Below the pieces are notes generated by a model. It did not search any database and was not told the DNA's origin. It was given only the letters and a program-made list of their open reading frames with translations. Below are positions 16,414 through 27,556 of a DNA stretch of 64,000 bases, one piece after another (within the stretch, counting starts at the first letter, position 1; every line of letters starts with the position of its first letter). Made by a program: the position numbers and the translations under genes. Origin of the DNA: Dyella sp. M7H15-1 (GTDB lineage: Bacteria > Pseudomonadota > Gammaproteobacteria > Xanthomonadales > Rhodanobacteraceae). Location: assembly GCF_004114615.1 (NCBI RefSeq), contig NZ_CP035300.1, positions 434,001 through 498,000 of the forward strand, in the 5' to 3' direction.

Positions 16414-17790
16414 TTGGATACCCGCAAGGATTTCGATCGCTTGAATCCCAAAGCCAGGAACCAGCCAGTGCCGCATCGCATTCCGCGCGAGCAGCACACG
16501 ATTTCCCGCAAGAACATCAGCAAGGCGGCTTTGCGTGTGCTCTATCGCCTGAATGAGGCCGGCTACAACGCCTATCTGGTCGGCGGCGCCGTGCGCGATC
16601 TGCTGCTGGGCGGTCACCCGAAGGATTTCGATGTTGCCACTAGTGCAACGCCGGACGAAGTCAAAAAACTGTTCCGCAATTGCCGCTTGATCGGCCGCCG
16701 CTTCCGTCTCGCCCACGTGGTGTACGGCAATGAGATTATCGAAGTGGCTACCTTCCGTGGCACCAGCGAGGAGCAGGGTGAAGGCGATCGCCACATCGTG
16801 GATGGCCGCATTTTGCGTGACAACGTCTGGGGCACGATCGAGGAAGATGCGTTGCGCCGCGACTTCCGCGTCAACGCCATGTACTACGACATCAGCGATT
16901 TCTCGGTGCGCGACTACGTGGGTGGTATTCAGGATCTGAAAGACCGTGTCCTACGCCTGATTGGCGATCCGGCCACTCGGTATCGCGAAGACCCTGTGCG
17001 CATGCTGCGTGCGGCACGGTTGGCGGCGAAACTCGATTTCCGTATCGATCCCGAAGCGGCTGCTCCCTTCGCCGAACTGGGACCGCTGTTGAGCAGCGTC
17101 GCGTCGGCGCGGCTGTTCGATGAATCGCTGAAGATGTTCCTGACCGGACATGGCTTTAAGAGTTTCCGAATGCTCGAGCAATGCGGCCTTCTCAAGTTCA
17201 TGTTCCCGGCGACAATGCGCGCACTCATGCGTGGCGACAAGGCGCTGCGCTCATTGATTGAGCACGGTCTGGAGAATACCGATACCCGCGTTGTCGACGG
17301 CAAGTCGGTCACGCCGGCGTTCCTGTTCGCCGTGTTGTTGTGGGGCGAGGTGCGTGATCTGGCGCATACCTGGGCCACGCACGGCAAGGATGCCGGCGAG
17401 GCCTGGTCGCGTGCGGCCGCACACGTGATTGCCGAACAATGCCAGCGCGTGGCGATCCCGCGTCGCTTCATCATCACGATGGAAGAGATCTGGTTGTTGC
17501 AGCCACGCTTCGAACAGATCCAGCGCAAGAAGGTGTTCCGCCTGTTGGCACACCCGCGTTTCCGTGCCGCGTTCGATTTCCTGCTGTTGCGCGCCGCTGA
17601 GTCGACGGCCATTGGCGAACTCGGCCAATGGTGGGGGCACGCCCAGCAACTTCCGCATGAAACGCTGGCGGCCTCGTTGCCGCTGTATCACGCAGGGAGT
17701 ACGGGTGATCTGGATTCCGCGCGCGCGGCCGCACCACACAAACGCAAGCGGCGGCGCAAGCCGGCGGACGGCAAGTCCGGGGCGAGCTGA
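16414..17790 (+). CDS. pcnB: Poly(A) polymerase I
   Basis: 458 residues. Nucleotidyltransferase motif YLVGGAVRDLLLGG followed by KDFDVATSATP (catalytic Asp pair), then the RNA-binding region with EDALRRDFRVNAMYY and DPVRMLRAARL. A very basic C-terminal tail (PHKRKRRRKPADG) is typical. It adds poly(A) tails that promote RNA decay. The start is uncertain: TTG 16414 or GTG 16468 (VPHRIPREQH), where homology becomes strong. It overlaps folK by one base, so they are co-translated. Confidence 0.93.
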   Translation: MDTRKDFDRLNPKARNQPVPHRIPREQHTISRKNISKAALRVLYRLNEAGYNAYLVGGAVRDLLLGGHPKDFDVATSATPDEVKKLFRNCRLIGRRFRLAHVVYGNEIIEVATFRGTSEEQGEGDRHIVDGRILRDNVWGTIEEDALRRDFRVNAMYYDISDFSVRDYVGGIQDLKDRVLRLIGDPATRYREDPVRMLRAARLAAKLDFRIDPEAAAPFAELGPLLSSVASARLFDESLKMFLTGHGFKSFRMLEQCGLLKFMFPATMRALMRGDKALRSLIEHGLENTDTRVVDGKSVTPAFLFAVLLWGEVRDLAHTWATHGKDAGEAWSRAAAHVIAEQCQRVAIPRRFIITMEEIWLLQPRFEQIQRKKVFRLLAHPRFRAAFDFLLLRAAESTAIGELGQWWGHAQQLPHETLAASLPLYHAGSTGDLDSARAAAPHKRKRRRKPADGKSGAS

Positions 17791-18269
17791 TGCGCGCATA
17801 CGTCGCGCTGGGTAGCAACCTCGGGGATTCGCGGCAACAACTGACCGATGCCATGCATGCGTTGGCGAGGTTGCCGCATACCCGTTTGCTCGCGCATTCT
17901 CATCTTTATCGAACGCCACCATGGGGTGTGCACGATCAGCCTGATTTTCTCAATGCTGTCGTCACGCTGGAAACATCGTTGTCGCCACATGACTTGCTCG
18001 ATGCCTTGCTGAAGATTGAGCGCGCCGCTGGCCGCGAACGCGATGACGGGCGTTGGGGGCCACGGATACTCGATCTCGATCTGCTGCACATCACAGGTAT
18101 AACCGTCAACGACGAGCGCTTGACTCTGCCTCATCCACACATCGCGGAACGCGCATTCGTGTTGTTGCCGTTGCATGAATTGGCGTCGGATCTGGAGATT
18201 CCGGGCCAGGGGCGCGTGGCCGATCTGTTGCGAGCCGTTGATACGCAAGGCTGCGAGCTTTTGGCTTGA
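17790..18269 (+). CDS. folK: 6-hydroxymethyl-dihydropterin pyrophosphokinase
   Basis: 159 residues. AYVALGSNLGDSRQQL at the N-terminus, TPPWGVHDQPDFLNAV, and the signature GRWGPRILDLDLLHI with the metal-binding Asp residues. It transfers pyrophosphate from ATP in folate synthesis. Its ATG overlaps the pcnB TGA. Confidence 0.96.
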   Translation: MRAYVALGSNLGDSRQQLTDAMHALARLPHTRLLAHSHLYRTPPWGVHDQPDFLNAVVTLETSLSPHDLLDALLKIERAAGRERDDGRWGPRILDLDLLHITGITVNDERLTLPHPHIAERAFVLLPLHELASDLEIPGQGRVADLLRAVDTQGCELLA

Positions 18270-18323
18270 GCCTTTGCCGGCCTAAGCCGGATAATTGATC
18301 AGGACATCCCAAAGGAAACTGCC

Positions 18324-19154
18324 GTGTACGTGGAAAACAGTGGCGCTCCCGTTCGTAAGCCGGTCACCGTGCCGGGCTTGCATGCCATGAAGGCGGAAGG
18401 GCGCAAGATCGTGATGCTCACGGCTTACGATGCCAGCTTCGCCGCACAGGTCGAGCATGCAGGTGTGGATATCGCCCTGGTAGGCGATTCGTTGGGAATG
18501 GTGGTGCAAGGCCAGCGCAGCACTTTGCCGGTGACGCTTGAGCAAATGGTTTATCACACTACCCTGGTGTCACGCGGTTTGTCGGCCACCTTGCTGACGG
18601 CGGATATGTCGTTCATGGCCGGTCGCGATGTGGCGTATGCGCTGGAAGCGGGTGCCCGGCTGGTCGGCGAAGCCGGTGCGGCCATGGTCAAGATTGAAGG
18701 CGCTGCGCCGCACATTCTTGAGTCGATCCATGCATTGACCGAACGGGCGATCCCGGTTTGCGCGCACCTTGGCCTCACCCCGCAATCCGTGCACCAGTTC
18801 GGCGGCTACAAGGTGCAGGGCAGGGCGCAGGATGATGCCGAACGCGTGTTGAGCCAAGCACATGCCGTTCAGCAGGCAGGCGCCAGTCTATTGGTGCTGG
18901 AAGGCGTGCCCACGCCACTGGGCGAGCGTGTCACCAAAGCACTGGATATTCCGGTGATCGGCATCGGCGCCGGGCCGCATTGCGATGGCCAGGTGTTGGT
19001 GATTTACGACATGCTGGGCATTACGCCTGGCAAGCGTCCAAAGTTCAGCAAGGATTTTCTTGCCGGTCGCGGTTCGGTGAGCGAAGCGATTGCCACTTAT
19101 GTCGCCGATGTGCGAAGCGGTGCGTTTCCTGCGGCGGAACACGGCTACCACTAA
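18324..19154 (+). CDS. panB: 3-methyl-2-oxobutanoate hydroxymethyltransferase
   Basis: 276 residues from GTG 18324 (AAAGGAAAC upstream). Ketopantoate synthase motifs: MLTAYDASFA, LVGDSLGMVVQG (metal Asp), VKIEGA and PVIGIGAGPHCDGQVLV. First committed step of pantothenate synthesis. Followed 24 bp later by panC. Confidence 0.97.
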   Translation: MYVENSGAPVRKPVTVPGLHAMKAEGRKIVMLTAYDASFAAQVEHAGVDIALVGDSLGMVVQGQRSTLPVTLEQMVYHTTLVSRGLSATLLTADMSFMAGRDVAYALEAGARLVGEAGAAMVKIEGAAPHILESIHALTERAIPVCAHLGLTPQSVHQFGGYKVQGRAQDDAERVLSQAHAVQQAGASLLVLEGVPTPLGERVTKALDIPVIGIGAGPHCDGQVLVIYDMLGITPGKRPKFSKDFLAGRGSVSEAIATYVADVRSGAFPAAEHGYH

Positions 19155-19178
19155 CGCAACTCAGGCAGACCTCAACTC

Positions 19179-20024
19179 ATGCAAACGGTGCAAGACGCAG
19201 CAGGGCTGCGCGCCACAATCCGTGGCTGGCGTTCACAAGGGCGCACGGTTGGCTTCGTGCCGACCATGGGCAACCTGCATGCAGGCCATCACTCGTTGGT
19301 CAAGTTGGCGAAGGCGCGAACGGATCGTGTGGTGGCGAGCGTGTTCGTCAACCCGACCCAGTTTGGTCCGAACGAGGATTTCGAGCGCTATCCGCGCACG
19401 TTGGCGCGAGATCAAGCTGGTTTGGCCGAGTGCGGTTGCGATCTGCTGTTCGCGCCGGATGTCGCGACGCTGTATCCGTTCGGGGCGGCCGGTAGCGTCA
19501 GCGTGCACGTGCCCGGTATCACCGATACCCTGGAAGGCGCCCATCGTCCCGGACATTTCGATGGTGTGACGACGGTGGTCTGCAAACTGTTCAACCTGGT
19601 GCAGCCGGATATCGCCATATTTGGACAGAAGGATTTCCAGCAGCTCATGGTCGTCGAACGCATGGTGCGCGATCTTTCCTTGCCGGTGAAGGTTATGAGG
19701 GCTCCCACTCAGCGTGCTGATGACGGCTTGGCGCTGAGCTCGCGCAACCAGTACCTGTCGCCCCATGAGCGGGCCCAGGCCGTGCAGATCTACCAGACCC
19801 TGCAGCAGATGCGCGACCTGATCGCCAAGGGTCACGCCCGCAAAGTGGTCGAACAGGCTGCGGCTTCGAAGCTGGAACGTGCCGGCTTCGTGCCGGATTA
19901 CGTGGCGATCCGCCGTGCCGAAGACCTGTCCGAGCCCGCGGACGCCGAGACCGAGGGCCTGGTTGCTCTGATTGCCACCCGTCTGGGCACCACCCGGCTG
20001 ATTGACAATCTGCTGTTCGACTGA
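19179..20024 (+). CDS. panC: Pantothenate synthetase
   Basis: 281 residues with the nucleotidyltransferase HIGH-like PTMGNLHAGHHSLV and KMSKS-like LSSRNQYLS, plus FGQKDFQQL for substrate binding. It joins pantoate and beta-alanine using ATP. It lies between panB and panD in the same orientation. Confidence 0.97.
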   Translation: MQTVQDAAGLRATIRGWRSQGRTVGFVPTMGNLHAGHHSLVKLAKARTDRVVASVFVNPTQFGPNEDFERYPRTLARDQAGLAECGCDLLFAPDVATLYPFGAAGSVSVHVPGITDTLEGAHRPGHFDGVTTVVCKLFNLVQPDIAIFGQKDFQQLMVVERMVRDLSLPVKVMRAPTQRADDGLALSSRNQYLSPHERAQAVQIYQTLQQMRDLIAKGHARKVVEQAAASKLERAGFVPDYVAIRRAEDLSEPADAETEGLVALIATRLGTTRLIDNLLFD

Positions 20025-20143
20025 GTGGGGATTGAAGGGCTGTCGGTCACACCACATGTACGGGTCGGATGCCGATGTTGCGACGCAGCGGCGGCAGTTC
20101 GATAATAGTGAGCCGCGCAGGCAGCTCCTGCTGGAATGAAGTC

Positions 20144-20530
20144 ATGCAACTGAACATGCTAAAGGCGAAAATCCATCGTGCCACCGTGACCCACGCGGAG
20201 CTGCACTATGAGGGTTCCATCGCCATCGACGGCTTGCTGCTCGATGCGTCGGGCATTCGCGAGTACGAACAGATCCACGCGTGGAATATCAACAACGGCA
20301 AGCGCTTCGTGACATATGCGCTGCGTGCCGAGGAAGGCTCGGGCATCGTCTCGGTGAACGGCAGCGCCGCGCACCGTGCGCAGCCGGGCGACCTGATCAT
20401 CATTGCGGCATTCGCCCACCTTAACGAAGCGGAGCTGGAGAAGTTCCAGCCGACGCTGGTCTATGTGGGCGAAGGCAACCGCATCAGCCATACGAGTCGC
20501 ACGATTCCAAAGCAGATGGCAGCGGCCTAA
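20144..20530 (+). CDS. panD: Aspartate 1-decarboxylase
   Basis: 128 residues from ATG 20144 ([20 protein letters not shown]). The self-cleavage site Gly24-Ser25 lies in HYEGSIAID, generating the pyruvoyl cofactor. ISHTSRT near the C-terminus is conserved. It makes beta-alanine for panC. The gene overlaps the stop of queG by 4 bp on the opposite strand. Confidence 0.97.
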   Translation: MQLNMLKAKIHRATVTHAELHYEGSIAIDGLLLDASGIREYEQIHAWNINNGKRFVTYALRAEEGSGIVSVNGSAAHRAQPGDLIIIAAFAHLNEAELEKFQPTLVYVGEGNRISHTSRTIPKQMAAA

Positions 20531-21624
20531 GGCTGCCCTAGCCCTCTCCCCTTCGGGGAGAGGGAGTCATGTCTCGCTAGCGCCCATGCCACGTGCTCAC
20601 GCACGATCTCCGATGGATGATCGCTGCGCGCGAGTAGCGCTGAACGAATCTCTTCCGACGGCGGTGCATTCCCCAGCGCCACCGCGATATTGCGTAACCA
20701 GCTTTCGTAACCGGTGCGGCGGATCGCCATGCCTTCGGTACGCTTGAGGAATGCTTCTTCGCTCCAGGCAAACAGTGCCACCAGCTTGGCGCCGTCCAGG
20801 CTATGCCGTGGCGCGAAATCCGGTTCGGTCGCATCCTGCGCGAATTTGTTCCAGGGGCAGATCAACTGACAGTCATCGCAACCGAAAATGCGATTGCCTA
20901 TCGGTGCGCGCAGTTCTTCCGGAATCGAGCCTTTCAGCTCGATGGTGAGATAGGAAATGCAACGGCGTGCATCCAGACGGTAAGGCGCAACGATGGCTTG
21001 CGTAGGGCAGATATCGATGCACTTGCGGCAGGTGCCGCAATGCGCCGTAGCAGGCTTGTCGATGGGTAGGGGCAGGTTGGTGTAAAGCTCGCCGAGGAAG
21101 AAATACGAGCCCGCTTGGGCGTTGATCAGCACCGTATGCTTGCCAATCCAGCCTAGTCCGGCATTGCGTGCTAGCGCTTTCTCCAGCACCGGTGCCGAGT
21201 CAACGTAGGCGCGATAACCGAAATCGCCGATCGCGCCTCGGATGCGTTCGGCCAGCTTTTGCAACCGGTGGCGCATTAGCTTGTGATAATCGCGACCGAG
21301 CGCGTAGCGGGCGACATAACCTGCTTCGGCATCATGGATCACATCCCACGCATGTTGCGTGCCAGGCGGCATGTAATCCATGCGTACCGAAATCACCCGC
21401 TGGGTGCCAGGTTCCAATTCATCCGGGCGGCTGCGACGGGTGCCGTGGCGAGCCATGTATTCCATCTCGCCGTGATAGCCATCTTCCAGCCAACGTTCCA
21501 GATGCTGCTCATCCCGGCCAAGCGACACGCCGCTGATTCCCATCTTGGCAAAGCCGAGCTCATGCGCCCAGCGTTTGATATCGCTGGCCAATGCGGCGTA
21601 GTCGGCTAATGAGGAGTCGGACAT
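20527..21624 (-). CDS. queG: Epoxyqueuosine reductase
   Basis: 365 residues. Catalytic Asp in [16 protein letters not shown], then two ferredoxin-like cluster motifs [14 protein letters not shown] and [13 protein letters not shown], followed by HEAT-like helices. It performs the last step of queuosine synthesis on tRNA, using cobalamin and Fe-S clusters. The last 12 codons ([11 protein letters not shown]) are encoded by a REP-like palindrome, so the native C-terminus seems to have been replaced. Confidence 0.95.
   Translation of the reverse strand: MSDSSLADYAALASDIKRWAHELGFAKMGISGVSLGRDEQHLERWLEDGYHGEMEYMARHGTRRSRPDELEPGTQRVISVRMDYMPPGTQHAWDVIHDAEAGYVARYALGRDYHKLMRHRLQKLAERIRGAIGDFGYRAYVDSAPVLEKALARNAGLGWIGKHTVLINAQAGSYFFLGELYTNLPLPIDKPATAHCGTCRKCIDICPTQAIVAPYRLDARRCISYLTIELKGSIPEELRAPIGNRIFGCDDCQLICPWNKFAQDATEPDFAPRHSLDGAKLVALFAWSEEAFLKRTEGMAIRRTGYESWLRNIAVALGNAPPSEEIRSALLARSDHPSEIVREHVAWALARHDSLSPKGRGLGQP
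20542..20564. repeat. REP-like palindrome at the panD/queG junction
   Basis: CCCTCTCCCC and GGGGAGAGGG form a perfect 10-bp stem with a 3-nt loop. It lies between convergent genes and inside the 3' end of queG, and could act as a terminator-like structure. It is one of at least eight copies of this family in the window. Confidence 0.85.
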
Positions 21625-21657
21625 GCGTCTATTCTAGCGACTGCCTATAATCAGACG

Positions 21658-23142
21658 ATGCCCGTAGTCCCGCATCATCGCGATCTCTACACCGTCGAAC
21701 AGGTACGTGTCCTCGACCGCCGCGCCATCGACGACCTCGGCATGACCGGTTTTGAGCTGATGAACCGCGCGGCGACAGCCGCTTTCGCCGCCCTGTGCCG
21801 CCACTGGCCGGAGGCGCGCCGCATGGTGGTGTTCTGCGGGCCGGGCAATAACGGTGGCGACGGTTACCTACTGGCGAGCCTGGCGCACGGCGCAGGCATG
21901 GCGGTGGAAGTGATCGAGCTGAGTGATGTGTCCCACGGTGACGCTGCCCATGCGCGTGATACCTGGCAACGCAGCATGGGTATCACTCGTCACTGGCAGC
22001 AGGATGCATCGCTGCCGCTTGCCGATGTGTATGTGGATGCGCTTTACGGCACGGGTCTCAACCGCGCACCGGAACCGTCCGCCACTGGCTTGATCGATCG
22101 CATCAATGCATCATCCGTGCCGGTGCTCGCGCTGGATGTGCCTTCGGGCTTGAATGCGGATACCGGTGATTGTCCGGGCACTGCCATTCGTGCCGATATG
22201 ACGGTCAGTTTCATCGCAGCCAAGCGCGGCATGTATACCGGGCACGCGGCAACCATCGTGGGCATCCTGCAACTGGATACGCTTGGTCTGCCGGATAGTC
22301 TCTGGCGAGGCATGCCTGCCGATGCGAGTTTGTTGGAAGCCACGTATCTTCCGCCGCGTGCACGCGACGCGCATAAAGGCTATTGCGGGCACGTGCTCGC
22401 CATTGGCGGTGATTACGGCACAGCCGGCGCCATTCGCTTGTGCGGCGAAGCCACATTGCGCAGCGGTGCGGGTCTCGTCAGCATCGCCACGCGTACTGAA
22501 AACATCTTCGCGTTGAACAGTGCGCGTCCGGAACTGATGGCGCACGGCGTCCACGGTCCCCAGGAATTGCAATGGCTGCTCGATCGCGCCGATGTGCTCG
22601 CGGTAGGTCCCGGTTTGGGGCAGGGGGCATGGGGGCATGCCTTATGGCTGACCGCACTCGATAGCGGCAAGCCCATGGTGCTGGATGCGGATGGCCTCAA
22701 TCTGCTGGCGCGCGAGCCGCAACGTTTTAGTGTGCCGGTGGTGCTGACGCCACATCCGGGCGAGGCAGCGCGATTGCTCGGCAAAAGCATTGCGCAAGTG
22801 CAGGCCGATCGGTTTGCCTCGGCGCGTGCGCTGGCACATCGCTATAACGCCATCGTGGTATTGAAAGGACCGGGCAGCTTGATCGCTCATCCAGATGGAC
22901 GTCTGGACGTCTGTATCTGGGGCAACCCCGGCATGGCCAGCGGTGGCATGGGCGATCTGCTTACCGGCGTGATTACCGCCTTGCTGGCGCAGGGCTGTTC
23001 GGCATGGGATGCAGCGTGTCTGGGCGTTGGCTTGCATGCACGCGCGGGTGATCTGGCCGCACGTCGTGGCGAGCGGGGTTTGCTGGCCAGTGATTTGTTG
23101 GAGCCTTTGCGCATGCTTGGCAACGGACTTGAGCATGACTGA
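21658..23142 (+). CDS. nnr: Bifunctional NAD(P)H-hydrate epimerase/dehydratase
   Basis: 494 residues. The N-terminal YjeF epimerase half has VVFCGPGNNGGDGYLLA. The C-terminal ADP-dependent dehydratase half has GNPGMASGGMGDLLTG with the catalytic Asp. It repairs damaged NAD(P)HX. It overlaps the start of tsaE by 8 bp, and the set nnr-tsaE-amiC-mutL follows in one direction. Confidence 0.96.
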   Translation: MPVVPHHRDLYTVEQVRVLDRRAIDDLGMTGFELMNRAATAAFAALCRHWPEARRMVVFCGPGNNGGDGYLLASLAHGAGMAVEVIELSDVSHGDAAHARDTWQRSMGITRHWQQDASLPLADVYVDALYGTGLNRAPEPSATGLIDRINASSVPVLALDVPSGLNADTGDCPGTAIRADMTVSFIAAKRGMYTGHAATIVGILQLDTLGLPDSLWRGMPADASLLEATYLPPRARDAHKGYCGHVLAIGGDYGTAGAIRLCGEATLRSGAGLVSIATRTENIFALNSARPELMAHGVHGPQELQWLLDRADVLAVGPGLGQGAWGHALWLTALDSGKPMVLDADGLNLLAREPQRFSVPVVLTPHPGEAARLLGKSIAQVQADRFASARALAHRYNAIVVLKGPGSLIAHPDGRLDVCIWGNPGMASGGMGDLLTGVITALLAQGCSAWDAACLGVGLHARAGDLAARRGERGLLASDLLEPLRMLGNGLEHD

Positions 23143-23593
23143 GCAGCATTGGGAGCTTGCCGACGAAGACGCCACCCGCACCCTAGGCGTCAAGGTCGCC
23201 CAGGCGCTGGATAGCGGTCTGGTGGTGTATCTGCATGGTGATCTGGGTGCTGGCAAGACCAGCTTTGCCCGCGCTTTGTTAACGGCGCTAGGCGTGAAGG
23301 AGCGCATCAAGAGTCCTACCTACAGTCTGGTCGAGGGCTATCAGGCCAAGGAGCGACCCGCTTGGCATCTGGATCTGTACCGCATCGCAGATCCCGGTGA
23401 ACTGGAATGGCTGGGGCTGGATGCCTTGTCTGATCCCTCAGCGGTGGTGCTGGTGGAGTGGCCGGAGCGCGGGCAGGGTGCTTTGCCAACGCCGGACCTG
23501 GAACTCAACCTGAGTTATAGCGGCCTGGGGCGTCGAGCTTGGTTCCAGCCACGCAGCGTGCGCGGGGCGCGCCTGTTGGCCCGGTTGCTTTGA
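23135..23593 (+). CDS. tsaE: tRNA threonylcarbamoyladenosine synthesis ATPase TsaE
   Basis: 152 residues from ATG 23135 (MTEQHWELADEDAT). Walker A YLHGDLGAGKTSFARAL, switch-like KSPTYSLVEGY and HLDLYRIADPGELEWLG are family hallmarks. It works with TsaB and TsaD to make t6A37 on tRNAs. An upstream in-frame start would lie inside nnr and is rejected. Confidence 0.96.
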   Translation: MTEQHWELADEDATRTLGVKVAQALDSGLVVYLHGDLGAGKTSFARALLTALGVKERIKSPTYSLVEGYQAKERPAWHLDLYRIADPGELEWLGLDALSDPSAVVLVEWPERGQGALPTPDLELNLSYSGLGRRAWFQPRSVRGARLLARLL

Positions 23594-23782
23594 AGTGCGG
23601 CAGGGCTTTAAGTGTCCGTCCCGCCTGAGAAAACCGAACCAAGCAAGTGATTGGGGCTTGCCTTCGAAAAGCGTCGCTTAGGGTCAATAGCTTGAGCTTT
23701 TCTGATAAATAGGCTGCAGGTCATGGATATTTAAGGAAAAACCCCTTGCATTCAGGGAAGCAGTGCGCTTCAATGCCGCGCT

Positions 23783-25366
23783 ATGAGGGGACTGCTTACC
23801 CGCGCCATCTGCCTGGCTGTCACCACGATCCTGACCATGGTGCTCGCCGTCGCCCTGCATGCGGCCGATGTGAAGGACGCTCGCGTCTGGGCCGGCCCGG
23901 ACTACACCCGCGTCGTATTCGACCTTTCGGGTCCAGCCAAATACAAACTCAGCCAATCTGACGGCCAGATCGTACTGGAGCTAAGCGATAGCCGCGTAGC
24001 CAGTCGCCTTGCTCCGCCCGCCCAGGGCCTGTTCAAGGGTCTAGACAATAGTAACCAGGGCAGCATCTTGCGCCTTACGGCGTCAGTGGTACCCAACAGC
24101 CAGTCCAAGAGCTTCGTGCTGGGGCCTTCAGGTCAATCCGGCTATCGCCTTGTGCTCGATCTCTACCCGGGTTCCGGTGGTGTGTCCGCACCCGTCAAGG
24201 CCACGTCGATAACCCGTGCGCCAGACACCTCGACCACATCCACGACAACGGCAGCCGTCACCCAGACGGCTTCGGCATCAACCCGTGCGAATTCCGGCAA
24301 CGTGCCAACACCAGCGCCTGTTATCAACGCGAGCAGCAAGCCGACCAGCCGCAAAGGCGTTACCACTCGCCAGGCCGCGGTGCTGCTCAACAGCCAGCGC
24401 CAGGTGATCGTGGCGGTGGATGCTGGCCACGGCGGCAAGGACCAGGGCGCCCATGGCCCCGGCGGCACGTTGGAAAAGAATGTGACCCTGGCGGTGGCCC
24501 GCGACCTCACCGCCCAGATCAATCGTCAACCCGGCATGAAGGCCATCCTGACCCGCAACGGCGATTACTTCATCCCGCTGCAGCGGCGCTACGAGATCGC
24601 TCGCGAGAATCAGGCCGACCTGTTCGTGGCCATCCACGCCGACTCCTACACCAGCAGCGACGCCCGCGGTTCGTCCGTGTGGGTGCTGTCTTCACGTGGC
24701 AAAAGCTCGGTGGCCGCACAGATGCTGGCCGATCGAGAAAACAGCTCCGATCTGATTGGCGGGGTGTCGCTCGCGGCCGAGAACGACAGCCTCGCTTCCG
24801 TATTGCTGGACATGCAGCAGGGTTGGGCTGTACAAGCCAGCCAAACGGTGGCGCAGAATGTGCTCAATGCCTTGTCGGCGCTCGGGCCTACCCATCGTGG
24901 CTATGTCGAGCAGGCCAACTTCGTGGTGCTGCGCTCGCCGGACGTGCCCTCGATCCTGGTCGAGACAGCTTTTATCAGCAACCCGGACGAAGAGCGCAAG
25001 CTGCGCGATGTCGGCCACCAGCAACAACTGGCCGGGGCGATCATGGATGGCGTGAAAGGCTACTTCATGAACAACCCGCCGCCCGGCACCTGGTTTGCGG
25101 CGGAAGCGGCGCGCCGCAAGGGTGTCACCCTGGGCAATGCCGGTGCCGAGGTGGCAAGTGCTGGCAAGTCCGTGGATAACAAAGTGGCCAGCGTATCCGC
25201 GCCCGCCGACACGGATGTGCGCGACATGCATCGTGTCGTCAATGGCGAGACGCTGCGCAGCATCGCCAAGCAGTATGGCGTGAGCGTAAGTTCGCTCAAG
25301 AGCATCAACGGCATCAGCAGCAACAGCGTGCGTGTTGGCACCATGCTGGAAATTCCGGAGAGTTGA
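23783..25366 (+). CDS. amiC: N-acetylmuramoyl-L-alanine amidase (AmiC-like) with LysM
   Basis: 527 residues. Signal peptide (about 1-27), AMIN domain (about 28-125) for septal targeting, a Ser/Thr/Pro/Ala-rich linker, an Amidase_3 zinc domain with [34 protein letters not shown] and [12 protein letters not shown], and a C-terminal LysM ([18 protein letters not shown]). It splits septal peptidoglycan during division. A LysM in place of a shorter tail is usual in this order. Confidence 0.94.
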   Translation: MRGLLTRAICLAVTTILTMVLAVALHAADVKDARVWAGPDYTRVVFDLSGPAKYKLSQSDGQIVLELSDSRVASRLAPPAQGLFKGLDNSNQGSILRLTASVVPNSQSKSFVLGPSGQSGYRLVLDLYPGSGGVSAPVKATSITRAPDTSTTSTTTAAVTQTASASTRANSGNVPTPAPVINASSKPTSRKGVTTRQAAVLLNSQRQVIVAVDAGHGGKDQGAHGPGGTLEKNVTLAVARDLTAQINRQPGMKAILTRNGDYFIPLQRRYEIARENQADLFVAIHADSYTSSDARGSSVWVLSSRGKSSVAAQMLADRENSSDLIGGVSLAAENDSLASVLLDMQQGWAVQASQTVAQNVLNALSALGPTHRGYVEQANFVVLRSPDVPSILVETAFISNPDEERKLRDVGHQQQLAGAIMDGVKGYFMNNPPPGTWFAAEAARRKGVTLGNAGAEVASAGKSVDNKVASVSAPADTDVRDMHRVVNGETLRSIAKQYGVSVSSLKSINGISSNSVRVGTMLEIPES

Positions 25367-25401
25367 TCAGCGGATCCCACGGCGCTGCTAAGCTTTGCCC
25401 T

Positions 25402-27231
25402 ATGCCCCGGATCAAACCGCTTCCCTCCGACGTTATCAACCAGATCGCCGCCGGCGAAGTCATCGAGCGGCCGTCCTCGGTCGTCAAGGAACTGGTTGAG
25501 AACAGCCTCGACGCAGGCGCCACGCGCATCGAAGTCGATATCGAGCTTGGCGGCGCGCGGCTGATTCGCGTGCGTGACGATGGCGATGGCATTGCCGCGG
25601 ATGATCTGCCGCTGGCGGTAGCCTCCCATGCCACCAGCAAGATCGGCAGTTTCGATGACCTGGAGCACGTCGCGAGCATGGGTTTTCGCGGCGAAGCGCT
25701 GGCGTCGATGTCGTCCGTGGCGCGCTTTGCGATCACCTCGCGTTTGCGCGGTGAAGATCAGGCTTTTCGCATCGAAGTCGATAGCGGCCGGATGCAGGCC
25801 GCGCGTCCTGCTCAGCATCCACAAGGCAGCAGCGTGGAAGTGCGTGACCTGTTCTACAACGTGCCGGCGCGGCGCAAATTTCTCCGCGCCGAACGCACGG
25901 AGTTTGCGCATATCGACGACTTGCTCAAGTCACTTGCTCTGGCACGCAGCAGCGTTGAATTCCGCCTGAGTCATAACGGCAAGTCGGTGCGCGTGTGGAA
26001 AGCGGCGCGTGATGATCAGGCCATGCTGTTGCGGGTGGCCGAAGTGCTGGGAGAGGAGTTTCCGCAGCAAAGCCTGCGCATCGATCACGCTTCGGCGGGC
26101 ATGCGCTTGTCGGGCTGGGTGGGGCTGCCCACGGCTTCGCGTTCGCAAGCGGATTCCCAGTACTTCTACGTCAATGGCCGGCTGGTGCGCGATCGCGTAG
26201 TCGCTCATGCCGTGCGCCAGGCATATGCGGATGTGTTGTTCCATGGGCGTCATCCGGCCTTTGTGCTGTATCTGGAGCTGGACCCGGTGGGTGTGGACGT
26301 CAACGTGCATCCGGCCAAGAGCGAGGTGCGTTTCCGCGAACAGCGGCTAGTGCATGATTTCTTGTTCCGCACCTTGCACGAAGCGTTGAAGGAAACACGT
26401 GCCGGCCAGAACGTGCAGCCGGAAAGTGCACCGTGGGAATCCGCTCCAACAATCGCAACGCCAGCCCCGCAATTTTCAGGTGGCCGGCCGGGTGGAAGCT
26501 GGCAGGGTGGTGGTGCCTTTGCACAAAGTCGTTTGCAATGGGGCGTGCGTGATGAGCCGCTCGCCGGCTACGCGGCGTTGTTGGGCGAAGTCGCCACAGC
26601 GCAAGTACAACCCCTTCAGCCGCTGCCATCGGCCAATGATAGTGATGTGCCACCGCTCGGCTATGCCATCGCACAGCTCAAAACCATCTACATCCTGGCG
26701 GAAAATGTGCATGGCATGGTGCTGGTCGACATGCATGCCGCGCATGAACGCATCACGTACGAAAAGCTCAAGTCCGGTCGTGCATGCAGCAATCTTCGCT
26801 CGCAGATCCTGTTGGTGCCGTTGTCGGTGCCGGTCAGTGCCAAGCAGGCTGCTGCTGCCGAGGAACATGGCGACGCGTTGGCTGACTGGGGATTGGAGCT
26901 TTCGCGAAGCGGACCTTCCGCGGTGGTGGTACGCCGCATTCCGGCCTTGCTGGAAGGCGCCGATGTATCGGAACTCACGCGCAACGTATTGGATGAACTC
27001 GCGCAGCACGGCAGTTCGCGCCAGTTACAGGAGTTGGAAAACGAACTGCTTTCGACCATGGCCTGTCACGGCTCAGTGCGGGCGGGACGGCGCCTTACCG
27101 TACCGGAAATGAATGCTCTGCTGCGTGAGATGGAAGCGACCGAACGTTCTGGCCAATGCAACCACGGTCGTCCGACCTGGGTGCAAATGAGCATGACGGA
27201 ACTGGATAAATTATTTCTGCGCGGCCGGTAG
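25402..27231 (+). CDS. mutL: DNA mismatch repair protein MutL
   Basis: 609 residues from ATG 25402. GHKL ATPase motifs: [38 protein letters not shown] and [13 protein letters not shown]. The C-terminal dimerisation domain carries [15 protein letters not shown], close to the DQHAx2Ex4E endonuclease motif but with Met for Gln, plus CNHGRPTW like the CPHGRP motif. So it may be an endonuclease-type MutL. It starts 36 bp after amiC. Confidence 0.97.
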   Translation: MPRIKPLPSDVINQIAAGEVIERPSSVVKELVENSLDAGATRIEVDIELGGARLIRVRDDGDGIAADDLPLAVASHATSKIGSFDDLEHVASMGFRGEALASMSSVARFAITSRLRGEDQAFRIEVDSGRMQAARPAQHPQGSSVEVRDLFYNVPARRKFLRAERTEFAHIDDLLKSLALARSSVEFRLSHNGKSVRVWKAARDDQAMLLRVAEVLGEEFPQQSLRIDHASAGMRLSGWVGLPTASRSQADSQYFYVNGRLVRDRVVAHAVRQAYADVLFHGRHPAFVLYLELDPVGVDVNVHPAKSEVRFREQRLVHDFLFRTLHEALKETRAGQNVQPESAPWESAPTIATPAPQFSGGRPGGSWQGGGAFAQSRLQWGVRDEPLAGYAALLGEVATAQVQPLQPLPSANDSDVPPLGYAIAQLKTIYILAENVHGMVLVDMHAAHERITYEKLKSGRACSNLRSQILLVPLSVPVSAKQAAAAEEHGDALADWGLELSRSGPSAVVVRRIPALLEGADVSELTRNVLDELAQHGSSRQLQELENELLSTMACHGSVRAGRRLTVPEMNALLREMEATERSGQCNHGRPTWVQMSMTELDKLFLRGR

Positions 27232-27345
27232 GTTGGGGTGCAAACCCCAGCATGATGCGTTTCACACATGGCAATGTTGGGGTTTGCACACTGATGTATT
27301 CCCACGTTTTTTCGCTCGTCATCCCAGCTTTCGCTGGGATGACGG
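27229..27345. repeat. Dispersed GGTTGGGGTGCAAACC repeat and REP hairpin
   Basis: Directly after mutL, GTAGGTTGGGGTGCAAACCC at 27229 faces an inverted copy (TGTTGGGGTTTGCACA) near 27275-27290. A second hairpin, CGTCATCCCAGC/GCTGGGATGACG, follows at about 27317-27345. The first motif recurs downstream of uvrA at 49929. The rest of the gap to 27556 shows nothing I can name. Confidence 0.7.
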
Positions 27346-27556
27346 TGGGGTAGCTTGAAAGATGCCTGTAGGCATGAAAATTCTGCATATACAGCTGAAA
27401 TTCCCGACCCAAAAACGTGGGGATACCTTAGGATTTGCACCCTAACGGTATGACCTAATCCTATAAGCTTTTTCTTTGTAGTCGCCGGGTGATGCTTGTT
27501 TCTCGCACAAATAGACGTCCATACTCGGGGTTCTTGCAATGAACGGAGCGAACCCC